DNA of 22,542 nt from Gammaproteobacteria bacterium (GCA_007570905.1 RKSI01000141.1:1-22542); one strand, 5' to 3'. Positions 7,263 through 14,879 are shown, counted from the first letter of the stretch. Notes: generated by a model from the sequence alone, not told the origin. Program-made: numbers and translations.

Positions 7263-7311
7263 TTTCGCGGGGCAGGCCCGCCAGGGGCAAGTCCGCCGGG
7301 GTGAACAGGCC

Positions 7312-7340
7312 AGTATATATCATTCAGGCGCCATTGGCCA
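7312..7340 (-). promoter_or_regulatory. Candidate sigma70 promoter of gltA
   Basis: On the minus strand TGGCCA (7335-7340, 4 of 6 to TTGACA) lies 17 bases before TATACT (7312-7317, 5 of 6), giving a leader of about 43 bases to the ATG at 7262. The -35 lies inside the last codons of mobB. Confidence 0.5.
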
Positions 7341-7848
7341 CCATCGCGGCGAGGAAGTCGGCGATGGCCTGCGGATTGTCAATGTCGAGAACCGGAATGC
7401 CGACGCCGACGTCCGGCTTGTCGTTGGTCGCCAGCGCGATGATGTCGGCGTCTTGCGGGTGCAGAAGAGGGCGCTGCAGTTCCTTGCGGTGCAGTTCAAT
7501 CTTCGGAAACGCCTCGCGCTTGAAGCCTTCCACCAATATCAGGTCGAGCGGCGCGCGGCTGATTATCGCCACCAGTTCTTCCAGCGGCGTTTCCCGGTTT
7601 TCGCCGGCGTGCTCATGAACCAGCGCCCAGCGCCGGCTTGACGACACCAGCATTCGCTGCGCGCCGGCCTTTCTGAGTTTGTAACTGTCCTTGCCGGGGC
7701 GGTCGGTGTCGAAGTCGTGGTGGGCGTGCTTGATGACGCCGACGCGCAGGCCCCTTGCCTTCAGTATTTGCAGCAGTTTGACCAGCAGCGTGGTTTTGCC
7801 GGTGCCGCTGTGGGCGCAGAAGCCGACGACGGGGACGGATGTCTTCAT
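7324..7848 (-). CDS. mobB: Molybdopterin-guanine dinucleotide biosynthesis adapter MobB
   Basis: A 174-residue GTP-binding protein that assists MobA in attaching GMP to molybdenum cofactor. Seen: the P-loop GFCAHSGTGKTTL at residues 9-21, then KHAHHDFDTDRPGKDSYKLR, the strongly conserved MobB block that follows the loop (His and Asp positions kept), LILVEGFKREAFPKIELHR (the VEGFK motif) and LDIDNPQAIADF near the C-terminus. Length is normal. Its ATG overlaps the mobA stop (ATGA), so it is translationally coupled to mobA. Its last codons hold the putative gltA promoter. MobB raises MobA efficiency but is dispensable in E. coli. Identification is firm. Confidence 0.94.
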   Translation of the reverse strand: MKTSVPVVGFCAHSGTGKTTLLVKLLQILKARGLRVGVIKHAHHDFDTDRPGKDSYKLRKAGAQRMLVSSSRRWALVHEHAGENRETPLEELVAIISRAPLDLILVEGFKREAFPKIELHRKELQRPLLHPQDADIIALATNDKPDVGVGIPVLDIDNPQAIADFLAAMVANGA

Positions 7849-8447
7849 GACACGCCGCCGGCCCGCGCCAGGTCTTCGGGCGTGTTCAGGTTGTCGAAGG
7901 TTTCGGCCTGGTCGCTGAAATCGCAGACGGCGGTTTGCGCCTGCTCAAACCAGCAGTCTATCTTGCGCCCGCCGCCTTCCAGGAAGTCGCGCAGCGACCC
8001 GTGCAGCGATGTTTTCAGCAGGCAGAACACCGGATGCAGCCGCCGCCCGTCGCCTGCGACGGCGATGTCCGCGTTGTTTTCCGACAAGGTTAGGTACAGG
8101 CGCCGCACCAGGTCCACGGCCGGGCGCGGCGTGTCGCACGGCGCGATGGCGGCGTAAGGTGTGGCGGTTTCCGCCAGCGCCGCGCAAATGCCTGCGAGCG
8201 GCCCCTGGAAGCCGTCGAAACCGTCGGCCACCACCGGATAGCCGTAGGCGCGGTAACGCCCGAGGTTGCGGTTGGCGCTGATAATCAGCGCGCCCGTCTG
8301 CGGCGCGACGGCCTCGATGACATGCTCGATGAACGGGCGCCCCGCCAGCGCAATCAGGCCCTTGTCTTTGCCGCCCATGCGCGCGCTGCGCCCGCCGGCG
8401 AGAATGACGCCGGTAATTTCATTGATCGGGTAAGACGGTGTTTTCAT
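7845..8447 (-). CDS. mobA: Molybdenum cofactor guanylyltransferase MobA
   Basis: Transfers GMP from GTP to Mo-molybdopterin, giving the bis-MGD cofactor used by DMSO-reductase-type enzymes such as nitrate reductase and formate dehydrogenase. Seen in 200 residues: the nucleotide loop GVILAGGRSARMGGKDKGL (about 13-31), DGFQGPLAGICAAL, the metal-binding Asp105 in APCDTP, LHPVFCLL and the terminal FDNLNTPEDLA. The ATG at 8447 has a near-ideal Shine-Dalgarno, AAGGAGG, 7 bases upstream. First gene of a mobA-mobB pair and divergent from DUF1244-moeB-traB; moeB serves an earlier step of the same cofactor route, which supports the assignment. No molybdoenzyme is encoded in the window. Confidence 0.95.
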   Translation of the reverse strand: MKTPSYPINEITGVILAGGRSARMGGKDKGLIALAGRPFIEHVIEAVAPQTGALIISANRNLGRYRAYGYPVVADGFDGFQGPLAGICAALAETATPYAAIAPCDTPRPAVDLVRRLYLTLSENNADIAVAGDGRRLHPVFCLLKTSLHGSLRDFLEGGGRKIDCWFEQAQTAVCDFSDQAETFDNLNTPEDLARAGGVS

Positions 8448-8454
8448 GTTGCTC

Positions 8455-8461
8455 CCTCCTT
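8455..8461 (-). promoter_or_regulatory. Consensus Shine-Dalgarno of mobA
   Basis: Minus strand AAGGAGG, 7 bases before the ATG at 8447; among the best ribosome sites in the window and it fixes the mobA start. Confidence 0.8.
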
Positions 8462-8462
8462 C

Positions 8463-8473
8463 TATAATATACT
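8463..8473. promoter_or_regulatory. Divergent A/T-rich -10 region between mobA and the DUF1244 gene
   Basis: TATAATATACT holds TATAAT (8463-8468) and TATACT (8468-8473) on the plus strand and TATTAT/TATATT on the minus strand. It is the only A/T-rich spot between the divergent genes, so it probably starts transcription both ways. No convincing -35 is visible on either side. For mobA the box lies so close that the message would begin about at its Shine-Dalgarno. Confidence 0.45.
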
Positions 8474-8505
8474 CGCATATACGCAGTTCACCGCCTGGTC
8501 ATCTG

Positions 8506-8527
8506 CAAGGAGAAATCAAGGAGAAAT
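8506..8527 (+). repeat. Tandemly duplicated Shine-Dalgarno (2 x 11 bp)
   Basis: CAAGGAGAAAT occurs twice head to tail (8506-8516 and 8517-8527), directly before the ATG at 8530. The second AAGGAG is 6 bases from the start, the first is 17 away. It looks like a small slippage duplication. Confidence 0.9.
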
Positions 8528-8529
8528 CA

Positions 8530-8856
8530 ATGGCCCACGCCAACGAACAAACCGGCGAAGCAGCCGACGAACAAGCCCGGATAGAGGTGGAGGCCGCCGT
8601 CTATCGGCGGCTGGTCGAGCACCTGCGGGCGCGCACCGATGTGCAGAACATCGACCTGATGAATCTGGCGGACTTCTGCCGCAACTGCCTCGCAAAATGG
8701 TACAAGGCCGCCGCCGAGGAACGCGGCATCGCCGTGGATTACGAGCGGGCGCGCGAAATCATCTACGGCATGCCGTACCCCGAATGGAAGGCGCGCCACC
8801 AGAAACCGGCGACGCCGGAGCAGCGGGAGGCCTGGAAGAAGCGGCGCGAATCCTGA
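8530..8856 (+). CDS. DUF1244 family protein
   Basis: A 108-residue soluble protein of the DUF1244 family, found in alpha- and gammaproteobacteria, with no established role. Seen: the family core RRLVEHLRARTDVQNIDLMN (about 26-45), then LADFCRNCLAKWYKAAAEE with a conserved C-x-x-C (Cys50, Cys53) that could bind metal or form a disulfide, and REIIYGMPYPEWKARHQ. The N-terminal 20 and C-terminal 18 residues are polar and probably disordered. The start is set by a duplicated Shine-Dalgarno. First gene of a run with moeB (6 bases on) and traB, and divergent from mobA; the company of Moco genes is suggestive but not proof of a shared job. Confidence 0.88.
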   Translation: MAHANEQTGEAADEQARIEVEAAVYRRLVEHLRARTDVQNIDLMNLADFCRNCLAKWYKAAAEERGIAVDYERAREIIYGMPYPEWKARHQKPATPEQREAWKKRRES

Positions 8857-8862
8857 CGCCCG

Positions 8863-9648
8863 ATGCCGGGACTGGACGACAACCAGCTGCTGCGATACAG
8901 CCGGCAGATACTGCTGCCGCAAATCGGCGTTGAGGGGCAGGAAAAACTGCTGCGCTCGACGGCGCTGATAGTCGGCGTCGGCGGGCTTGGCTCGCCGGCC
9001 TCGATGTATCTGGCGGCGAGCGGCGTGGGCCGGCTGATTCTCGCCGACGACGATGTCGTGGACCTGTCCAACCTGCAACGGCAGATTGTGCATGCAAGCG
9101 GCGCCGTCGGCGAGGCGAAGACCGACTCGGCAACGGCGCGCCTCGCCGCCCTGAACCCCGAAGTGGCCGTCACCGCAATCAGCGAACGGATGAACGCCGA
9201 AACATTGCGCCCGCTGGCGGCGCGCTGCGATGTCGTCCTGGATTGTTCGGACAACTTCGAGACACGCTACGCCCTGAACCGCGCCTGCCGCGAGGCGCGC
9301 GTGCCGCTGGTCTCCGGCGCCGCCATCCGCATGGAAGGCCAAATCAGCGTATTCGCGCCGTCGCAGCCGCAAAGCCCGTGTTACCAGTGTCTCTACCCGG
9401 AAGGCGCGGCGCAGGACGAAGGCTGCGTCACGACCGGCATTCTGTCGCCGCTGACCGGCGTCATCGGCAGTTTGCAGGCGATAGAGGCCGTCAAGTTGCT
9501 GTTGGGCATCGGTTCCGCGCTGATAGGGCGCTTGCTGCTGTTTGATGCGATGAAAATGCAATGGCGCGAAGTCGCGCTGCGCAAAAACCCGCAATGTCCG
9601 GTGTGCGGGCAGGCCGCCGGCGGCCTCTCCGATGACACCTCATCATGA
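8863..9648 (+). CDS. moeB: Molybdopterin-synthase adenylyltransferase MoeB
   Basis: E1-like enzyme that adenylates the C-terminal glycine of MoaD so that it can receive sulfur for molybdopterin synthesis. The 261 residues match E. coli MoeB almost position for position: RYSRQI with Arg14, nucleotide loop VGVGGLGSPA (38-47), Arg73 in NLQRQI, Lys86, and catalytic Asp130 in DCSDNFETR. Structural zinc cysteines are C173/C176 (CYQC) and C245/C248 (CPVC). GCVTTGILSPLTGVIG corresponds to the flexible catalytic-cysteine region of the family. There is no C-terminal rhodanese domain, so this is MoeB type rather than MoeZ/MOCS3. A ThiF-like role is a minor alternative. It sits 6 bases after the DUF1244 gene, overlaps traB by 4 bases, and lies opposite mobA/mobB. 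Confidence 0.93.
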   Translation: MPGLDDNQLLRYSRQILLPQIGVEGQEKLLRSTALIVGVGGLGSPASMYLAASGVGRLILADDDVVDLSNLQRQIVHASGAVGEAKTDSATARLAALNPEVAVTAISERMNAETLRPLAARCDVVLDCSDNFETRYALNRACREARVPLVSGAAIRMEGQISVFAPSQPQSPCYQCLYPEGAAQDEGCVTTGILSPLTGVIGSLQAIEAVKLLLGIGSALIGRLLLFDAMKMQWREVALRKNPQCPVCGQAAGGLSDDTSS

Positions 9649-10907
9649 ATAAGCCGCCGGCAAAAGACGCGCCGGAAACACCGCACGAGCGCGGCGCGCA
9701 GGCGGCGCAGGACGAGCCGTTCGTGTCGCTGAACCTGGACGGAACCCGCATCGGCATACTCGGCACCGCGCATGTCTCGGAATCCAGCCGGCGCGAGGTG
9801 CGCGGCCTGATAGAAAGCGGCAAATACGAAGCGGTCGCGGTTGAGTTGTGCATGAGCCGTCACAAGGCGATTACCGACCCCGGTTCGCTCGCGCGGATGG
9901 ACTTGTGGCAGGTCATCCGCGAGCGCCGCGTGTTCGCCATCGCCGCGCTGCTGGTTCTCGGCGGCTGCCAGCAGCGCATCGCCGAACGTTTCGGCGTCGA
10001 GGCCGGCGGCGAGTTGAAAGAGGCCGTGGCGCTGGCCGCAAGCCGCGGCCTGCCGCTGGCCGTGATTGACCGCGAAATCGGCCTGACGCTGAAGCGTTTG
10101 TATTTCGGCGTCTCCTGGTGGCGCAGGCCGGCGCTGCTGTCGGGTCTGCTGACCGGCCTGTTTTACAGCGACGAGATTTCGGAAGAGGATGTGGAAGAAG
10201 TGAAACGCAGCGAGACCCTGGAGACCGCGTTCCGCCATCTGCCGCTGATGGAAGGGGAGCTGGAGGAGGTGCTGATAGACGAGCGCGACCGCTACATGGC
10301 GGCGAAGATACGCAAGTTTGTGTCGGAGCACAAGCCGGCGTCGCTGCTCGCGGTCGTCGGCGCCGGGCATCTTGACGGACTGCGGCGGGAACTGGCAAAC
10401 ACCGCCGCGGCGGAGTCCGCCGACGACATCATCGCCCGCCATGAAACAACGCCGTCTCCCGCGCGCTGGTGGAAATACCTGCCGTGGGCGATTGTCGCGG
10501 CGATTGTGGCAGGCTTTGTCGCCGGTTTCATGCGCGACTTTGACTTGGGGGTCAGCCTGGTAGTGGACTGGATATTGATTAACGGCGGCCTGGCCGGTCT
10601 GGGTGCGGCGCTCGCCTCGGCGCACTGGCTGACGGTCGCGGCGGTTTTTGTCGCGGCGCCGCTGACTTCCATCAACCCGGCCATCGGCGCCGGCATGGTC
10701 GCGGCGGCGGTTGAACTTTATCTGAGAAAACCGCGCGTGGCCGATTTCGAGAAACTCAGGGCAGACACCGCAAAACTGAGCGGATGGCGGCGCAACCGTG
10801 TCGCAAGAACGCTGCTGATTTTCATATTGAGCACATTAGGCTCGGCTGCGGGCACCTACCTCGGCGGCTTCCACATCTACGACAGCCTCGCTTATTCGGG
10901 TTTTTGA
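9645..10907 (+). CDS. TraB/PrgY family membrane protein
   Basis: A 420-residue member of the TraB/PrgY family, related to the enterococcal pheromone-shutdown protein and thought to be a metal-dependent peptidase of the Tiki/EreA type; substrate unknown outside enterococci. Seen: a soluble N-terminal domain with ILGTAHVSESS (His43), the conserved VAVELC Glu (E67), ERDRYMA at 212-218 and VVGAGHLDGL (His241); then about five hydrophobic segments (roughly 276-295, 305-322, 327-340, 343-358, 386-403) anchoring the C-terminal half. The first 25 residues are polar and unlike the family core. The start overlaps the moeB stop (ATGA), so it is coupled to moeB. The 3' end overlaps the convergent aminotransferase gene by 16 bases. 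Confidence 0.88.
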   Translation: MNKPPAKDAPETPHERGAQAAQDEPFVSLNLDGTRIGILGTAHVSESSRREVRGLIESGKYEAVAVELCMSRHKAITDPGSLARMDLWQVIRERRVFAIAALLVLGGCQQRIAERFGVEAGGELKEAVALAASRGLPLAVIDREIGLTLKRLYFGVSWWRRPALLSGLLTGLFYSDEISEEDVEEVKRSETLETAFRHLPLMEGELEEVLIDERDRYMAAKIRKFVSEHKPASLLAVVGAGHLDGLRRELANTAAAESADDIIARHETTPSPARWWKYLPWAIVAAIVAGFVAGFMRDFDLGVSLVVDWILINGGLAGLGAALASAHWLTVAAVFVAAPLTSINPAIGAGMVAAAVELYLRKPRVADFEKLRADTAKLSGWRRNRVARTLLIFILSTLGSAAGTYLGGFHIYDSLAYSGF

Positions 10908-12079
10908 CCGCGCAGGCATTGGCGCAGCCCGCCGACAAGGCGCGCGACGCCTTCGCCGATGGCGGCGGGCGGCAGCGCGCCGTAGGAAACCCGCAGGCAG
11001 GCGCCGTCGCACGGGCCGAATGCCGAACCCGGAATCACCGCGACGCCGTGTTCGCGCACCAGAGTTTCGGCCAGTCGGTAGTCGTCGCAGCGGCGTTTCA
11101 TTTTCAGAAAGATATAAAGCGCGCCCTCGGCGCACGGCGGCTCGACCAGGCCTTCCCCGGCCAGCGCCGCGAGTTGCTCCAGGCACAGCGCGCGGTTGGC
11201 CTCAATCAGCGCCCGCTGTTCGCGCAGGTAGCCGCGCTCGTTGTCAATGCAATGCGCGGCGGCGAGTTGCGAGATGGTCGGCGTGCAAATCAGGATGTTG
11301 TCCTGCACTTTGGTAATCTCGTCGTGCAGGATGTCCGGTATCACCATGTAGCCGACCCGCCACGACGCCATGCCGTAACTCTTGGACAGCGTGAACAGCG
11401 ACAACGTGTGCGCGCCGGCGCCCGGCAGCGCGCCCGGCGAGAAGTGGCGGCGGCCGTCCCAGGTGAAGTCCTCGTAAGCCTCGTCGCTGATGTGATAGAT
11501 GCCGCGCCGGGCGCAAAGCCGGTTGACGGCGGTCAGCAGCGCCTGCGGATAAACGCGCCCGGTCGGGTTGTTCGGCGAGACCGTGACGACCGCGCGCGTC
11601 TTCGGCGTTATCGCGGCCTCGATTCGTTCCGCAACCGGGTGATGGCGTTCGTCGGTTTCAACAACGACCGCGCGGCAGCCGCACATCTCCACGGTCATCT
11701 GGTGGTTGAAATACCAGGGCGCCGGCAGAATGACCTCGTCGCCGGGGTCGCACACGGCCAGCACCAGCGCGTTGAAGGCCATGTTGGCGCCGGCGGTGAC
11801 AAACACCGAGGTTCCTTCGCCGGGCGTGATGCCGTTGCGTTCGGCGAGTTTCCTGCCGATGGCCTCGCGCAGCGCGGCGATGCCTTCTACGGGGCCGTAA
11901 AAATGGCGCCCGGCGTCGTTCATTTGCGCCGCCGCCTGTCGCAGCGCCGCCGCCGGCGGCGGATAAAACACGACGCCCTGTCCGAGTGAAATCGTGCCCG
12001 GGCGGCGCGCCGCAAGGCGGTTGATGACCGGAATGACCGGCTCGGCAATCCGCATCATTCTGTGCGCGGCTTTCGGCAT
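10892..12079 (-). CDS. Class I/II PLP-dependent aminotransferase
   Basis: A fold-type I aminotransferase of 395 residues acting on an amino acid/2-oxo acid pair; the substrate cannot be read from sequence. Seen: SLGQGVVFYPPP at the N-terminal substrate lid, FYGPVEGIAALREAI, SPNNPTG with the PLP-stacking Asn, SDEAYED (Asp199 and Tyr202 contacting PLP), LSKSYGMASWRVGY with Schiff-base Lys233 and phosphate-binding Arg241, and a late CLRVSYGALP whose Arg should bind the substrate carboxylate. The overall type is aspartate/aromatic (subgroup I-gamma). ATG 12079 is used; an internal ATG at 12058 is possible and would remove 7 residues. Neither has a good ribosome site. It lies 22 bases behind the J-domain gene on the same strand and converges on traB. 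Confidence 0.93.
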   Translation of the reverse strand: MPKAAHRMMRIAEPVIPVINRLAARRPGTISLGQGVVFYPPPAAALRQAAAQMNDAGRHFYGPVEGIAALREAIGRKLAERNGITPGEGTSVFVTAGANMAFNALVLAVCDPGDEVILPAPWYFNHQMTVEMCGCRAVVVETDERHHPVAERIEAAITPKTRAVVTVSPNNPTGRVYPQALLTAVNRLCARRGIYHISDEAYEDFTWDGRRHFSPGALPGAGAHTLSLFTLSKSYGMASWRVGYMVIPDILHDEITKVQDNILICTPTISQLAAAHCIDNERGYLREQRALIEANRALCLEQLAALAGEGLVEPPCAEGALYIFLKMKRRCDDYRLAETLVREHGVAVIPGSAFGPCDGACLRVSYGALPPAAIGEGVARLVGGLRQCLRGQKPE

Positions 12080-12101
12080 CGTCTGTCGGCCTGCGGGCGG
12101 G

Positions 12102-12788
12102 TTATTTCAGCAGCAGGTCTTTCGCCTGGTTAATCAGCGCCGCGAGGTGGGCCGAGCCGCCGCGGTCGGGGTGCAGCCTTTGAATCAGGCGCCGGTGCGC
12201 CTCGATAATCGCCTCGCGCGCGGCGCCCGGTTTCAGGCCGAGGATGCGCCACGCTTCTTCCTCGCTGATGCCGGAAGAGGCCGTCTGCCGCGCCTCGCCG
12301 CCGGCCTCGCGCTGCGAGTGCATCCGGTGGTAACTTTGCAGCAGTTCAGCCGCTTGCGGGTCGTTCTTCTGAAACTCCTGCATCAGCGCGTCCAGGTCGG
12401 CGCGGCCCAGACTGCTGAGGCGCCGCCCCTTGAAGCGCCCGGCGAGAACGCGCCCGTCCACGGTGCCGGTCAGCGGATTGACTTCCAGCAGCAGCGAGCG
12501 GCTCTGGAAATTGGCGTGCCCCTGCGAGCCGAAATTGAAATGGTGAAACACCCGCGTGAACAGCGGCGCGAACCGCGCCAGCGCAATCAACTTGTACACC
12601 AGCGGCAACGCCGCGCCGATGGCCGCCGCCAGCCAGTGCAGCCGCCCCGTGGCCGCCAGCCCGACCAGCACCGCGCCCGCCGCATACAGCAGATATTTGC
12701 GCCGCGCGCGCGGCGGCTGCCGCTTCAGCCAGCGCGCCAGCACCAGCACGACTATGACCGCCGCGGCGGTAATCAGAAATGGCAGCAT
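12102..12788 (-). CDS. Membrane-anchored J-domain protein with C-terminal J domain
   Basis: A 228-residue co-chaperone that should recruit and stimulate DnaK at the inner membrane. Seen: an N-terminal membrane segment LPFLITAAAVIVVLVLA (2-18), a basic loop, a second hydrophobic region (about 33-68, probably two segments), a soluble middle with NPLTGTVDGRVLAGRFKGRRLSSL, and a C-terminal J domain from about 174 (SEEEAWRILGLKPGA) with the essential HPD at 206-208 in RLHPDRGGSAHLAALINQAKDLLL. The C-terminal position of the J domain and its Pam18/Tim14-like end differ from DnaJ and CbpA, which carry it at the front; it is closest in plan to DjlA-like proteins. The aminotransferase follows in the same direction. 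A TATGAT box lies 8 bases upstream of the ATG. Confidence 0.87.
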   Translation of the reverse strand: MLPFLITAAAVIVVLVLARWLKRQPPRARRKYLLYAAGAVLVGLAATGRLHWLAAAIGAALPLVYKLIALARFAPLFTRVFHHFNFGSQGHANFQSRSLLLEVNPLTGTVDGRVLAGRFKGRRLSSLGRADLDALMQEFQKNDPQAAELLQSYHRMHSQREAGGEARQTASSGISEEEAWRILGLKPGAAREAIIEAHRRLIQRLHPDRGGSAHLAALINQAKDLLLK

Positions 12789-12796
12789 AACCCGTC

Positions 12797-12802
12797 ATCA
12801 TA
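12797..12802 (-). promoter_or_regulatory. Candidate -10 box of the J-domain gene
   Basis: Minus strand TATGAT (5 of 6) with 8 bases to the ATG at 12788, placing the predicted RNA start at or next to the start codon. No -35 match is seen. Confidence 0.35.
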
Positions 12803-12821
12803 TCTGTTTTCACCGCCGGCC

Positions 12822-12830
12822 TGATAAAAT
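12822..12830 (+). promoter_or_regulatory. Candidate extended -10 promoter of the rhomboid gene
   Basis: TGATAAAAT fits the extended -10 pattern TG-N-TAnAAT (TAAAAT at 12825-12830). Only 9 bases separate it from the ATG at 12840, so the message would be nearly leaderless. Confidence 0.45.
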
Positions 12831-12839
12831 TCGTCGGTT

Positions 12840-13682
12840 ATGCAGTGGTTCAAGGCAATCGAGACGCCGCTTGACGCGGATTTGAGGCCGTTCAGCCGGC
12901 ATCTGTCGGAGCGCGGCGTTTTTCACCGCATCGTCGAGGAAGGAGGGCGCCAGGTCGTGCTGCTCGCGGAGCAGGGCGAAGTTGCCGCGGTGCGCCGCCG
13001 GTTTGAGCAATGGCGGTCGGGCGAACTGGAACTGGCCGCCGCCGAAGTCGGCGATTCAGCGCTGCGCTGGCCGGACAGCCGCCGCGTGCTTGCCGCAATC
13101 GGGCGCTATCCCGCGGTCATCGCGCTGGCGTTGTTGAGCATCGCCGGCGCCTGGCTGGTCTGGACGAGGAATGCCTACCTCGTGCATCTGCTGTCTTTTG
13201 AGGACTTGTCCATCGCCGCCGGCGGCCAGTGGTGGCGCTTCATAACGCCGGCGTTTCTGCATTTCGGCGCACTGCATCTGCTGTTCAACCTGCTGTGGCT
13301 GGCCGATTTGGGCCGGCGCGTTGAATCATCGCAAGGGAGCGCCCGGCTGCTGCTCATCGCGGCGGTGACGGCGCTGTGCGCGAATGTCAGCCAGTATGGG
13401 TATTCTCCCGGCAGTCTGTTCGGCGGCATGTCGGGCGTCGTGTACGGCCTGCTCGGCTACTGTTGGCTGGCGGGCCGTTCCCGCCCGGCGTCGCCGCTGC
13501 ACCTGCCGCAAGGCGTCGTCGGCTTCCTGCTGGTCTGGATGGCGCTCGGCATGACCGGCGTGTTCTCGCTCATCGGCATCCACATCGCCAACGCCGCCCA
13601 CCTCGGCGGCTTCCTCTCCGGCCTGCTCCTCGCCCGCCTCCCCCCGACCCGCACCGGCGGCGCTGACGCGGGCAGGGTTTAG
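12840..13682 (+). CDS. GlpG-type rhomboid intramembrane serine protease
   Basis: An inner-membrane protease that cuts transmembrane substrates. In 280 residues: a cytosolic N-terminal domain of about 70 residues like that of GlpG, then six predicted membrane segments. Seen: GQWWRFITPAFLHFGALHLLFN (130-150; the WR loop, His141 and Asn150 of the oxyanion hole region), catalytic Ser198 in FGGMSGVVYGLLGY and catalytic His254 in IANAAHLGGFLSG. All catalytic residues are present, so it should be active. ATG 12840 is preceded by no Shine-Dalgarno but by an extended -10 box nine bases away. It is divergent from the J-domain gene (51-base gap) and overlaps the antiporter gene by 4 bases tail to tail. 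The GlpG substrate is not predictable from context. Confidence 0.92.
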   Translation: MQWFKAIETPLDADLRPFSRHLSERGVFHRIVEEGGRQVVLLAEQGEVAAVRRRFEQWRSGELELAAAEVGDSALRWPDSRRVLAAIGRYPAVIALALLSIAGAWLVWTRNAYLVHLLSFEDLSIAAGGQWWRFITPAFLHFGALHLLFNLLWLADLGRRVESSQGSARLLLIAAVTALCANVSQYGYSPGSLFGGMSGVVYGLLGYCWLAGRSRPASPLHLPQGVVGFLLVWMALGMTGVFSLIGIHIANAAHLGGFLSGLLLARLPPTRTGGADAGRV

Positions 13683-14851
13683 TCGCGGCGGAGGCGGTCG
13701 GTCAGGGCGATGGGGGTGGGGTAGCGCATTACGATTTGGTAGGGGGAGACCATGAAGGTAATCAGCATCGCAATCTGAATCAGGTGCGCGGCGTTGGCGC
13801 CAATCAGGTGCAGTTCGTGGGCCAGCGCGGTAATCAGCAGCGAGAATTCGCTGCCCTGGCCCAAGCGCACGCCGACTTCGCGCGCGCGGTCGCGGTCTTC
13901 GCCGGCGCGCGTCAGCAGCAGGCGGAAGGCGGCGGGCTTGATGAGCAGCACCAGCGCGGCCAGCAGCACCGCCGGCAACAGCACCGCCTGCAGCGCCGAC
14001 AAGTCTATGCCGCTGCCGAGCGAGAAGAAGAAGATAATCAGGAAAAAGTCGCGCAGCGGTTTCAGCGACCCGGCGACATACAGCGCAATCGGGTTGGCGG
14101 CGAGGATGACGCCGGCGATGAAGGCGCCAATCTCGTAGGACAGGCCGAGCCAGGCCGTCATCTGCGCGATGCCGATGCACCAACCGATCATAAGCAGAAA
14201 GATGTATTCCTTGATTTTGTCGAACTTCCGCAGCAGTTTGAGGATGACATAGCGCTGCAACACATAAATCAGCGCGACCAGCAGCGGCAGCGACATCAGC
14301 CGCAGCACGATTTGCCGGGCGTCGGCGTTGTCGCCGCCGGCGAAGGCGTGCAGGGCCGCCAGAATCAGCACCGCGAGCAGGTCTTGCAGCAGTAGCACGC
14401 TGATGATGGTCTCGCCGGTCGGCTTGTGGTGCAGCACCGTCGTCGGCAGCAGTTTGAGGCCGATGATGGTGCTTGAAAAGATCAGCGCCGAGGCCAGCAC
14501 CAGAATCTCCGCCGTGCCAAGCCCGATTGCATGGCCGAACAGCAGGCCGACGGACGCGAACACCAGGCAGCTCAGCAGCGTCGGCGCGGCGGTCGCCTGA
14601 AGCATTTTCAGCAGTTTGACCGGCGACAAGTCCAGCCCCAGCAAAAACAGCAGAAAGGCGATGCCGATTTCCGATATTTCGGCGATGCCGGTCGAATCCT
14701 CCACCAGGCCGAAGCCGGCAGGCCCCAGCACCAGCCCGAGCACGATATAGGCGACCAGCATGGTCTGCCGCGTGAACAGCGCGGCGGTGGCCATCACGGC
14801 GGCGCCGGTGAAGATAAGAAAGACGGTGAAAAGCGCGATATCGTGGTGCAT
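13679..14851 (-). CDS. CPA2 family cation:proton antiporter (KefB/YbaL-like, membrane part only)
   Basis: A 390-residue monovalent cation/H+ antiporter of the CPA2 family, likely exchanging K+ or Na+ for protons across the inner membrane. Seen: about 11-12 hydrophobic segments over the whole length, FLLFLLGLDLSP (66-77), the LIFSSTIIGLKLL segment, LLLQDLLAVLIL with the family's QD pair at 156-157, and YEIGAFIAGVILA. Unlike KefB/KefC, it stops after the membrane domain and has no C-terminal RCK/TrkA-N domain, so gating by glutathione or nucleotide as in Kef is not expected from this chain. The start at ATG 14851 is preceded by a GGGAAA and a perfect minus-strand TATAAT. It is divergent from serS. 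Confidence 0.9.
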   Translation of the reverse strand: MHHDIALFTVFLIFTGAAVMATAALFTRQTMLVAYIVLGLVLGPAGFGLVEDSTGIAEISEIGIAFLLFLLGLDLSPVKLLKMLQATAAPTLLSCLVFASVGLLFGHAIGLGTAEILVLASALIFSSTIIGLKLLPTTVLHHKPTGETIISVLLLQDLLAVLILAALHAFAGGDNADARQIVLRLMSLPLLVALIYVLQRYVILKLLRKFDKIKEYIFLLMIGWCIGIAQMTAWLGLSYEIGAFIAGVILAANPIALYVAGSLKPLRDFFLIIFFFSLGSGIDLSALQAVLLPAVLLAALVLLIKPAAFRLLLTRAGEDRDRAREVGVRLGQGSEFSLLITALAHELHLIGANAAHLIQIAMLITFMVSPYQIVMRYPTPIALTDRLRRD

Positions 14852-14879
14852 CCGGTTTTTATTTCCCGCGGTTGTCGGC

